Assembly: GCA_017469795.1 (NCBI GenBank)
Contig: JAFUFT010000007.1
Coordinates: forward strand, 1 to 33,669
Direction of reading: 5' to 3'
DNA: 33,669 nucleotides
DNA from: Oscillospiraceae bacterium
Lineage (GTDB): Bacteria > Bacillota > Clostridia > Oscillospirales > Oscillospiraceae
Positions 7,595 to 14,325 of this stretch are shown here, one piece after another. Under the pieces are notes generated by a model. The model was not told where the DNA came from and ran no database searches. It worked only from the letters and a program-made list of their open reading frames with translations. How positions within the stretch are numbered: the first letter of the stretch is position 1; each line of letters starts with the position of its first letter. Made by a program: the position numbers and the translations under genes.

Positions 7595-7600
7595 TATAAT
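7595..7600 (+). promoter_or_regulatory. -10 hexamer of the FAD oxidoreductase gene
   Basis: A consensus TATAAT lies 53 nt before the start codon with no recognisable -35, the pattern of an activator-dependent promoter. Confidence 0.5.
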
Positions 7601-7652
7601 CGGATTATCGGAAATACAGACGGCGGGGCCGTCTTAATGGAGGAAAAAACAC

Positions 7653-9071
7653 ATGGATTGTTATGATTTGATCCTGGCAGGGGGTGGCGCGGCCGGACTC
7701 TCTGCCGCTGCTTTTGCAGCGGGACAGGGGAAGCGGGTCCTGATCTTGGAGGCGCTGCCGAAGATCGGCGGCAACGGGGTGTTTGCCGAGGAGGTGTTCG
7801 CCCTGAACACGCAGGTGCAGGAGAAGAATGGCGTGCGATGTGATGTGGACGGATGGTTCCGTCTGGCCATGGAGCATTCCCACTGGAAAAACAACGCCAG
7901 GCTGACCCGAAACCTGCTGGAGAAGTCCGGAGAGAATATGGACTGGCTCTGCGCGCATGGGCTGCAGGTGGCCGGATTGAACCCCGAGAGCGTGCCGGGA
8001 CTTGGCGCGGCCACGCACTACACCGAGGGAATGCATACCGGACGGGAGATCATGAAGGTCCTGCGGACGTACTGCGAAAATGAGCCGAATATCACCATTC
8101 TCACCGGGACCCGGGTCACTGGACTGGTACAGGAGAATGACGGCCGGGTGACCGGGGTAACGGCGGAACGGGCTGGGGAGAGCAGATGCTTCTCCGGCAG
8201 CGCAGTGGTTCTGGCCAGCGGCGGCTGCGGCGGAAACCGGGACCTGATCCGCCGGATCATTCCCGGCGTGGACGACACCGCCTTTGCCCATCTGCGGGGA
8301 ATTCGGATGCGGGGAGACGGGATCCTGATGGCGGAGCGCGCCGGCGCGGAGATCCTGGCGGACGGCTGCTTTGAGAATGCCGGTCCCACCTTCTCCGGAG
8401 ACCTGACCGTCATGGGACTAGTGGCCAAGCGGTACGCCATCTGGCTCAACCGGCAGGGCAGACGCTTTGCCAACGAAGCGGTGGGCGACAACTTTGTCTA
8501 TGGCTGCAACGCAGTGTATGCCCAGCCCGGACACTTCTGCTATGTGCTGTTGGATCAGGCCATGGTGGAAGAGGCAATGCGGGGGCCGGTGGATTTCCTG
8601 GCGGGGCCGGAGGCGGTCAAGAGCGGTATGGCCGGGATGCGGAAGGCCCTGGAACGGGAAATGGAGCAGGGCCGGGTATGCATTTCCAAGAACCTTGCGG
8701 AGATCTCCGCCTGGATGGGCATTGCCCCGGAGACGCTGGAGCGGGAGATCGAGGAATACAACGGAGGCTGCGCGTCCGGCCGGGACGTGTTCCTGAAGCC
8801 GGAGGAACTGCTGCGTCCGCTGCGGGCCGGAGAGTACGTCTGCATCCGTTGCGGCGTGGACTACATCCTGACCCACGGCGGAATCCGCGTGGATGAATGT
8901 ATGCGTGTGCTGCGTGCGGACGGATCGGTGATTCCGGGACTGTATGCCGCTGGTGTGGACATCAGCGGACTGGACGCGGCGGGATATCAGGTGACCATGG
9001 GCGGTCATTCCTTTGGCTTGTCCCTGACCGGAGGCCGCTGGGCGGCGGAATGTGCGCTGAAGGATCGGTAA
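7653..9071 (+). CDS. FAD-dependent oxidoreductase, fumarate-reductase flavoprotein type
   Basis: A 472-residue flavoprotein of the FAD-binding-2 (fumarate reductase/succinate dehydrogenase/3-ketosteroid dehydrogenase) family. The dinucleotide-binding motif GGGAAGLSAAAFAAG is at residues 10-24 with VLILE at the end of beta-2. A second FAD-contacting region is GLYAAGVDISGLDAAGYQVTMG near 430-450, and the capping domain lies between. The arrangement LNRQGRRFANEA is typical of the family. There is no flavin-transfer (FMN) domain, no Tat signal and no iron-sulfur partner gene nearby, so it is a soluble stand-alone reductase or dehydrogenase. GGAGGAA 7 nt upstream supports the start. The LysR gene upstream is the probable regulator. 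Substrate (an enone, enoate or keto-acid is usual) cannot be told. Confidence 0.88.
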   Translation: MDCYDLILAGGGAAGLSAAAFAAGQGKRVLILEALPKIGGNGVFAEEVFALNTQVQEKNGVRCDVDGWFRLAMEHSHWKNNARLTRNLLEKSGENMDWLCAHGLQVAGLNPESVPGLGAATHYTEGMHTGREIMKVLRTYCENEPNITILTGTRVTGLVQENDGRVTGVTAERAGESRCFSGSAVVLASGGCGGNRDLIRRIIPGVDDTAFAHLRGIRMRGDGILMAERAGAEILADGCFENAGPTFSGDLTVMGLVAKRYAIWLNRQGRRFANEAVGDNFVYGCNAVYAQPGHFCYVLLDQAMVEEAMRGPVDFLAGPEAVKSGMAGMRKALEREMEQGRVCISKNLAEISAWMGIAPETLEREIEEYNGGCASGRDVFLKPEELLRPLRAGEYVCIRCGVDYILTHGGIRVDECMRVLRADGSVIPGLYAAGVDISGLDAAGYQVTMGGHSFGLSLTGGRWAAECALKDR

Positions 9072-9073
9072 TC

Positions 9074-9105
9074 AAAAAATCCCTTCCGAACGGAAGGGAT
9101 TTTTT
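9074..9105. terminator. Bidirectional terminator between the FAD oxidoreductase and modC
   Basis: AAAAAATCCCTTCCG pairs with CGGAAGGGATTTTT, giving A- and T-tracts on both sides of a GC-containing stem. Confidence 0.9.
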
Positions 9106-9110
9106 CGCGG

Positions 9111-10160
9111 CTATGGCTGCAGAAGCATCAGCGATTCTGCAGGAAATGACACAGTGACGGTATTCTGGGGCAGCGGCTCCAGCGAGCCCCTCGGGATCAT
9201 CCAGTGGATAGGTGTTCCGGTGGCGCCGGGCATCCGGAGCAGAAGGACGTGCTCAAAAATATCCTCAATGGCACCGGTGATCTCCATCTCGAAAGCGTTG
9301 GTCTCTCCCAGTGAGGCGGAAACGATATGGTGCCCGCGGATGGCAGCGATCTGGCCGGTGTGATTGCCGGGGATCGTCAGATCCAGATTCCAGTCCTCCG
9401 CATGGAACCGGGTGACGCCGTTTTCTGTGGTGAGACCTGAGATCCGGCTGAAGTTTTTGCAGCCGGTCAGGAGGGCAGCGGTGTAGGTGCCGGGGTTTCG
9501 GAACACCTGATGCTTTTCTCCCTGTACGTCGATCCGTCCCCGGTCATAGACAGCCACGGAATCTGCCATGCGGTATACCTCGTCCCGGCTGTGGCTGACC
9601 AGGATCGTGGTGCCGCTGTAGTCCTTCAGCAGAGACAGCACCTCCCGTTCCATCCGATCCCGCAGATGGGAATCCAGCGCAGAGAACGGCTCATCAAGCA
9701 TCAGGATCCTGGGCTTACCCACCAAGATCCGGGCCAATGCGGCCCGCTGCTGCTGGCCTCCGGACAGCTCCGCCGGATAACGGTCCCCCAGGCCTTCCAG
9801 TTGGTACCGGATCAGGGCGGCTTCCGCCGCCTGCCGCTTTTCCTTTTTTGTCCCGGTACGGACGCCGGTCATAATGTTTCCCAACACCGTCATGGTGGGA
9901 AACAGCGCGTAATTCTGGAACAGCATCCCCACCTGCCGCTGCTGCGGCGTCAGGTTGATGTGCTTTTCGCTGTCGAAAAACACCTGACCATCGACGGTGA
10001 TCCGGCCACGGTCGGGGGTCTCCACCCCGGCGATACACCGGAGGGTCATGGATTTTCCGCTGCCGGATCCGCCCAGCAACGCCAGCACTTCGTTTCCGGC
10101 AGAGATGTCCACATCCAGACAGAAGGAACCGTAATCCTTAAAGATCTTCGCTTCAATCAT
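9111..10160 (-). CDS. modC: Molybdate/tungstate ABC transporter ATPase ModC
   Basis: A 349-residue ATPase that drives oxyanion import. Walker A GGSGSGKS is at residues 30-37, Q-loop FQNYALFP at 81-88, signature LSGGQQQR at 132-139, and Walker B ILMLDEPFSALD from 152. The C-terminal third (about 285-345) looks like the TOBE/MOP-type oxyanion regulatory domain of ModC. The start ATG at 10160 lies one base downstream of the modB stop, so the two are translationally linked. It is the last gene of a modA-modB-modC operon read leftward and ends at the shared terminator. A sulfate-type CysA is the main alternative, but the adjacent ModA-like binding protein argues for molybdate or tungstate. Confidence 0.9.
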   Translation of the reverse strand: MIEAKIFKDYGSFCLDVDISAGNEVLALLGGSGSGKSMTLRCIAGVETPDRGRITVDGQVFFDSEKHINLTPQQRQVGMLFQNYALFPTMTVLGNIMTGVRTGTKKEKRQAAEAALIRYQLEGLGDRYPAELSGGQQQRAALARILVGKPRILMLDEPFSALDSHLRDRMEREVLSLLKDYSGTTILVSHSRDEVYRMADSVAVYDRGRIDVQGEKHQVFRNPGTYTAALLTGCKNFSRISGLTTENGVTRFHAEDWNLDLTIPGNHTGQIAAIRGHHIVSASLGETNAFEMEITGAIEDIFEHVLLLRMPGATGTPIHWMIPRGSLEPLPQNTVTVSFPAESLMLLQP

Positions 10161-10161
10161 T

Positions 10162-10872
10162 TTACCACCGCCTCCTGTTTCGGCCGCCGGTGACCAGATT
10201 CATCAGGACCACGATCCCGAAAGCGATCAGCATGACGATAATCACCCAGATTCCCGCAGTGAGGTAGTCGCCGTTCTGGGAGATGGCGGTGGCGATTTTT
10301 TGGGAGATGGTGCCGGTTTTGCCTGCGATATTCCCCGCCAGCATGGAGGTGGCGCCATATTCGCCCAGCGCCCGGGCGAAGGTCAGAATGGTGCCGGAGG
10401 CGATGCCGGGACCGGCGGTGGGAACAATGACCCGCCAGAAGATCTCCAGCTCGCTCATCCCCAGGGTCCGGCCGGCGTAGATGAGATTCACGTCCACCTG
10501 CTCGAAGGCCGCCCGGGCATTCCGGTACATCAGCGGGAAGGCGATCACGGAGGCGGCCAGAATACAGCCCAGCCAGGTCTGAACCACCTTGATCCCGGCC
10601 TGCTCATACAAAAACGCACCAAAGGGCCGCCGGAGAGAGAAGATCAGCAGCAGGAAGAAGCCCGCCACCGTGGGCGGCAGTACCATGGGCAGCGTCAGGA
10701 TCCCGTCCACCACAGCCCGGGCCTTGCCGCCGAGCTTCAGGGTCTTTCTGGCGGCAAACAGTCCCAGGAAAAAGCAGAAGATGGTTGCGACGATCCCTGT
10801 TTTCAGGGAGATCAGCAGGGGAGACCAGTCCAGTGTGCGCAGAACGTTCATCGCGGCGTCCAAATCAATCAC
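10162..10872 (-). CDS. modB: Molybdate/tungstate ABC transporter permease ModB
   Basis: A 236-residue permease with about five or six membrane helices. The conserved EAA-type cytoplasmic loop AGRTLGMSELEIFWRVIVPTAGPGIASG, which contacts the ATPase, is followed by ALGEYGATSMLAGNI, a hallmark of ModB. The frame opens with a GTG at 10872 whose ribosome site is weak; ATG at residue 8 is the alternative start. It follows modA after a 76-bp gap that holds a stem-loop and precedes modC by one base. Confidence 0.91.
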   Translation of the reverse strand: MIDLDAAMNVLRTLDWSPLLISLKTGIVATIFCFFLGLFAARKTLKLGGKARAVVDGILTLPMVLPPTVAGFFLLLIFSLRRPFGAFLYEQAGIKVVQTWLGCILAASVIAFPLMYRNARAAFEQVDVNLIYAGRTLGMSELEIFWRVIVPTAGPGIASGTILTFARALGEYGATSMLAGNIAGKTGTISQKIATAISQNGDYLTAGIWVIIVMLIAFGIVVLMNLVTGGRNRRRW

Positions 10873-10885
10873 ATCCCATCAAAAG

Positions 10886-10909
10886 AGGGGATGGCGGACA
10901 CCATCCCCT
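10886..10909 (-). promoter_or_regulatory. Stem-loop between modA and modB
   Basis: AGGGGATGG and CCATCCCCT form a perfect 9-bp stem over a 6-nt loop (CGGACA on the + strand). On the minus strand only CTTTTG follows, too short a T-run for strong termination. It probably works as a partial terminator or RNA-stabilising hairpin that keeps the binding-protein mRNA more abundant than the permease mRNA. Confidence 0.55.
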
Positions 10910-10948
10910 GGTTTCATTCAGTTTAGCACGGTTTTATTATCCCGTCAA

Positions 10949-11947
10949 TTACTTGTTGGGAATGAACATGTAGTTCTCGAAGATCGCCATGACCTCATCG
11001 GTCTGCAGGAAGGCAAAGAAGTCGTCCGCAGCAGCGGTGACAGCGTCCGTGGCCTCCGCGTTCTGGATCCGCACCATGGGGTAGAGAATCTCACCGGTGA
11101 GATCGGTGGAGACGCTCTCAATGATCTCAATGTCGTCGATCCGGGAGAAGGCATCCGAGTGGTACACGGTGCCAATCTCGTTAGATCCCTCCGCCACGGC
11201 CTCCAGAGTCTTGGAGACGTTGGAGGTCTCATTGATTTCCAGACCGCCCAGTGCCTCGGAGACCTCCTGGGTGGTGATGTCGGCGGGTTCCACAGAGTCG
11301 TCCAGGATCCCCAGAGCCTGAAGCGCGGCGCGGGTGTACTTGCCTGCAGGCACAGAGCCGTCGGCAAGCGCCATGGAGGCGGCGTCACCCAGGTTCTCCA
11401 TACCGGTCACGGCAGTGCCGGAACCCTTATAGGTGATCAGATCCAGCGTGTTCTTCAGCAGATCTACCCGGGTGCCCTCGATGGAAAGACCTTCTTCCTC
11501 CACGGATTTGATCTGCTTGACTGCGGCGGAGAAGAAAATGTCGCAGGTAAAGCCCTCTTCGATCTGGGTCAGCAGGGTGCCGGAGGAATCGGCGTTTAGG
11601 GTCACGGTCACATTGGGCTGGGATTCGTTGTACAGCGCAACGATCTCCTCAAAGGCGTTGCCCAGAGAAGCGGCGATGAATACGTTGATCTCAGCGGCCT
11701 CCAGGGTACTGTCGGCTTCCTCAGCGGGGGCAGCTTCCTCGGCAGGAGCGGCTTCCTCAGCAGGAGCGGCTTCCTCAGCAGGAGCGGCTTCCTCAGCGGG
11801 GGCAGCTTCCTCGGCAGGAGCGGCCTCTTCAGCGGGGGCGGCGGCCTCTTCGACGGGGGCAGACGGCGCGGAAGCGGCGGAGCTGCCGCAGGCAGCCAGG
11901 GAAAGCACCATGGCCAGTGTGAGCAGCAGAGCTAAAATCTTTTTCAT
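10949..11947 (-). CDS. modA: Molybdate/tungstate-binding lipoprotein ModA
   Basis: A 332-residue lipoprotein, longer than the usual ~250 because of a low-complexity linker. The signal ends in LAAC (Cys20). Residues 36-78 are seven copies of a six-residue APAEEA unit. The binding domain begins at about 85 with INVFIAASLGNAFEEIVALY, the ModA signature in which Ser residues bind the oxyanion, and continues with SSGTLLTQIEEG and CDIFFSA. AAAGGA precedes the ATG. The gene heads the modABC operon and is driven by TTGTAT-17-TATAAT, bracketed by an inverted repeat. It is divergent from a HTH/binding-domain regulator that probably senses the same oxyanion. Confidence 0.92.
   Translation of the reverse strand: MKKILALLLTLAMVLSLAACGSSAASAPSAPVEEAAAPAEEAAPAEEAAPAEEAAPAEEAAPAEEAAPAEEAAPAEEADSTLEAAEINVFIAASLGNAFEEIVALYNESQPNVTVTLNADSSGTLLTQIEEGFTCDIFFSAAVKQIKSVEEEGLSIEGTRVDLLKNTLDLITYKGSGTAVTGMENLGDAASMALADGSVPAGKYTRAALQALGILDDSVEPADITTQEVSEALGGLEINETSNVSKTLEAVAEGSNEIGTVYHSDAFSRIDDIEIIESVSTDLTGEILYPMVRIQNAEATDAVTAAADDFFAFLQTDEVMAIFENYMFIPNK
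11715..11840. repeat. Seven tandem 18-bp repeats coding the ModA linker
   Basis: Seven direct copies of an 18-bp unit (type GCTTCCTCAGCAGGAGCG) lie head to tail inside modA and encode the APAEEA repeats of the lipoprotein linker. Copies differ at a few third positions, and the last is the most diverged. The copy number could vary by slippage without breaking the frame. Confidence 0.9.
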
Positions 11948-11962
11948 GTCTTACGGTCCTTT

Positions 11963-12045
11963 CTGTTTTGTTGTGTTTTGATAGGTTTAGACCAATTATA
12001 ATCCAGTTAAAGCGAAAATACAATAGATAAAACACAATAAAACAG
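11963..12045. promoter_or_regulatory. Inverted repeat bracketing the modA promoter (candidate operators)
   Basis: CTGTTTTGTTGTGTTTT at 11963-11979 recurs in inverse orientation at 12029-12045 (read on the minus strand as CTGTTTTATTGTGTTTT), 16 of 17 matching. The two arms lie on either side of the modA promoter, one in the 5' leader and one upstream of the -35. This is a typical layout for repression by a dimer or by looping; the divergent regulator at 12142 is the obvious candidate ligand. Confidence 0.55.
11995..12023 (-). promoter_or_regulatory. Promoter of the modABC operon
   Basis: On the minus strand TTGTAT (12023-12018), a 17-nt spacer and consensus TATAAT (12000-11995), about 47 nt before the modA ATG. 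Confidence 0.8.
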
Positions 12046-12091
12046 GACATAAAAACAACTGATGGGTTGTGACAAATCGTTGAAAGAAACC

Positions 12092-12121
12092 TTGTGCCGG
12101 TCTGTGCCGATGTGGTAAAAT
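12092..12121 (+). promoter_or_regulatory. Promoter of the Mo-regulator gene with internal direct repeat
   Basis: TTGTGC (12092-12097), an 18-nt spacer and TAAAAT (12116-12121). TGTGCCG occurs twice (12093-12099, 12103-12109) with a 10-bp period, so the repeat lies on one face of the helix over the -35 and spacer, where an autorepressor would bind. Confidence 0.45.
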
Positions 12122-12141
12122 AAACAAAAGGGGGGATTTCC

Positions 12142-13038
12142 GTGGCGCAGGATCTGTTGACGGCCCAGGAAGCCGCTGAACTGTTAAAGGTGAAGAAAGC
12201 CACCGTATATGAGATGATCAAACGGGGGGAGATCCCGGCGGTGAAGATCGGCAAGCAGCTGCGAATCGACCGTTCGGACCTGCAGAAAAAGCTGCGGGGG
12301 CAGGAGGACCGGGAACAGAGTGGTCCATCCGCAGACGGAAGTATCGTTCTATGCGGTCAGGACAACTGTCTGAACATCATTGCCAACCATGTGACCATGA
12401 TGCCGGGGGCGGTTCCGGTCCTGCGGAGCTACGCGGGCTCTTACAACAGTCTGCACCAGCTCTATCAGGGAACGGCGGATATCGCCACTTCCCATCTCTG
12501 GGATGAGGAAACGGGGACTTACAATTTTCCCTTCATTACGCGGCTGCTGCCGGGCATGCCGGTGATGGTGATCCGGCTGCTGGGCCGGAAGATGGGGATC
12601 TACACCGGAAAAGGGAATCCCCGAAAGATCGACGGGATCGGGAGCCTTGCCTCCGGCACGGTCCGCATGATCAACCGGGAAAGGGGCAGCGGGACCCGGA
12701 TCCTGCTGGATCAGAAGCTCAAGGCACTGGGAATCGACCACCGTCTGATTCCAGGGTATGAAAAGGAATACAGCAATCATCTGTCCATTGCCGGGGCGGT
12801 GGCCCGGGGAGAAGCGGATTTCGGTATGGGGGCGGAATCTGCTGCCCGGCAGGTGGACGGGGTGGATTTCATCCCGATCCAGACGGAGTGGTATGATCTG
12901 GTCTTTCCCAGAGAACGGCGGGAGGAGCCCACGTTCCGGCTCTTGACTGAGTATCTGACCGGACCGGGGTTCCGGGAGGAGATCGCTGCCACCGGCCCTT
13001 ATGACATGAGCCAGACAGGGCAGGTATTCTATCTATAA
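12142..13038 (+). CDS. HTH regulator with periplasmic-binding-protein-like sensor domain
   Basis: A 298-residue one-component regulator. Residues 5-52 form an excisionase-type (MerR-like winged) DNA-binding domain: LTAQEAAELLKVKKATVYEMIKRGEIPAVKIGKQLRI. Residues 66-290 form a substrate-binding-protein-like domain without a signal peptide (RERGSGTRILLDQKLKALGID, AVARGEADFGMGAESAA), the PBP_like type also found fused to molybdenum-cofactor proteins. This fusion occurs beside molybdate or tungstate uptake genes in many anaerobes and probably replaces ModE. It starts with GTG at 12142 behind AAGGGGGGA and is divergent from modA. Repression of modABC when the oxyanion is bound is inferred from position and the operator-like repeats, not demonstrated. 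Confidence 0.85.
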   Translation: MAQDLLTAQEAAELLKVKKATVYEMIKRGEIPAVKIGKQLRIDRSDLQKKLRGQEDREQSGPSADGSIVLCGQDNCLNIIANHVTMMPGAVPVLRSYAGSYNSLHQLYQGTADIATSHLWDEETGTYNFPFITRLLPGMPVMVIRLLGRKMGIYTGKGNPRKIDGIGSLASGTVRMINRERGSGTRILLDQKLKALGIDHRLIPGYEKEYSNHLSIAGAVARGEADFGMGAESAARQVDGVDFIPIQTEWYDLVFPRERREEPTFRLLTEYLTGPGFREEIAATGPYDMSQTGQVFYL

Positions 13039-13050
13039 AAGCGATAAAGA

Positions 13051-13080
13051 AACGAACCGGTCCGTATGGACCGGTTCGTT
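13051..13080. terminator. Bidirectional terminator between the Mo-regulator and esterase genes
   Basis: AACGAACCGGTCC pairs with GGACCGGTTCGTT over a GTAT loop; a short A-run and TTTG flank it. Confidence 0.82.
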
Positions 13081-13091
13081 TGTGTTCGGGA

Positions 13092-14252
13092 TTATTTGGA
13101 CTGGGCAAACAGCCAGTTCCGAAGTACGTCGATCTTATAGGCGCAGTCAAAGGAGCTCATATGCTCCATGCCGCGGGGGTTGGCTTCCGTAACGGTGCCG
13201 GCGGCAAACTGGCCGAAGTTCATGGCATTGCCCTCCGCGATCTCGGCCCGAAGCGCTTCCTCCAGACCCGCGTCGTCCAGATTGGCGTCCCAGTCATAGG
13301 AGACGCTGTAGCTCAGGCCCTTGCTGTCCAGATCCGCCATCACGTCCGTCTGCCCGGCAGAGGCTTTGGGGTCGCCGCCAGCGGCCACATAGAAGAACGT
13401 CTGGGTTTCCAGACCCTGCAGCTCGTCGATCTGCCATTGACCGGAGACGAACAGCTCCGCCGCGAACAGATCGGGATGATGGGCGGCCAGATACAGGCTG
13501 GTCATGCAGCCCATGGACTGGCCGGTGGTGTAGATCCGGTTGGTGTCTACGTTGTTTTCCTCTGCTACGGCCTCCACCATTCTGCCGGCGGCATCCATGT
13601 ACTCTGAGATATAGGGTGGGTTGACGTTGTCCTCAATGATGACCTCCGGGAACACCGGAACCATCACATAGCAGGGATGCTTGGCCTGCTCGGATTCGGT
13701 GGCCCAGATGATGCCGCCGTAACCCTGCGCCAGGGAATAGTCCGTGTTGGTTCCGGTGCAGGTGGCGTCGCCGATGAACATGATCATGGGGCAGGGCTCC
13801 GTCTCAGCCTGCGCGGGCGTAAAGAGATGATAGGGAATGGTCAGGCCTGTGTCCGGATCGGTGTATTCCAGAAGCTCGAATTTGTCCGCCACCTCCGTGT
13901 ACATATCAGAAACGGCGGGCTCGTCCAGATAGTCTGTGAAAAGGGCCTCCGGGTCAAAGACCTCCGGCGCCTCCTCCGGTTCCTCCGCCTCAGGAGCTTC
14001 CACGGCGGAAGCCTCCTGAACGGGTTCCTGTACGGATTCCTGTACGGATTCCTCCGCTGCGGGAGATTCCGCCTCCGCGGGGATATCCGGCTCGGCAGAG
14101 GTCTCGGCTTCAGCGGCAGGGATAGCGGAAGCTTCGGCGGCTTCTGCCACTGATCCGGTTTCCGGGGTGGACTGGGCGGGCGCCTGACCGCAGGCGGCCA
14201 GCAGGCCGAATACAAGGATCAGGGCAAGCATGGAAATCAGCTTGTTTTTCAT
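13092..14252 (-). CDS. Lipoprotein alpha/beta-hydrolase (esterase/depolymerase-like)
   Basis: A 386-residue surface lipoprotein: signal ending LAAC (Cys21), a Glu/Ala/Pro-rich linker to about 100 with VQESVQEPVQE repeats, then an alpha/beta-hydrolase domain. The nucleophile elbow is GQSMG (Ser246), with Asp294 (AAGGDPK) and His364 (GMEHMSSF) placed to complete the triad. IPYHLFTPAQ and CPMIMFIGDA correspond to the N-terminal strands of PHB-depolymerase/feruloyl-esterase-like enzymes, so removal of ester groups from polysaccharide side chains is plausible; the substrate is inferred. GGAGGAG precedes the ATG. It lies 73 bp beyond the histidine kinase gene but has its own promoter carrying the same repeat as the response-regulator and beta-helix promoters, so it is probably a target of the two-component system. 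Confidence 0.85.
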   Translation of the reverse strand: MKNKLISMLALILVFGLLAACGQAPAQSTPETGSVAEAAEASAIPAAEAETSAEPDIPAEAESPAAEESVQESVQEPVQEASAVEAPEAEEPEEAPEVFDPEALFTDYLDEPAVSDMYTEVADKFELLEYTDPDTGLTIPYHLFTPAQAETEPCPMIMFIGDATCTGTNTDYSLAQGYGGIIWATESEQAKHPCYVMVPVFPEVIIEDNVNPPYISEYMDAAGRMVEAVAEENNVDTNRIYTTGQSMGCMTSLYLAAHHPDLFAAELFVSGQWQIDELQGLETQTFFYVAAGGDPKASAGQTDVMADLDSKGLSYSVSYDWDANLDDAGLEEALRAEIAEGNAMNFGQFAAGTVTEANPRGMEHMSSFDCAYKIDVLRNWLFAQSK

Positions 14253-14285
14253 GTTCTCTCCTCCATTTTTGTTTCAATTGATTGT

Positions 14286-14316
14286 AGTATAGTGCAAAAC
14301 ACTAAAATGAACTTAA
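14286..14316 (-). promoter_or_regulatory. Response-regulator box and -10 of the esterase gene
   Basis: On the minus strand TTAAGTTC (14316-14309) and, 11 bp on, TTAGTGTTT form a direct repeat; TATACT (14291-14286) begins exactly 25 nt after the first base of the box. The repeat occupies the -35 region, as in class II activation by OmpR/PhoB-type regulators. Confidence 0.65.
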
Positions 14317-14325
14317 AATCTGTGC

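Noticed and set aside
11715..11840. Possible CRISPR array
   Set aside because: The 18-bp units are contiguous without spacers and are in frame as the ModA linker.
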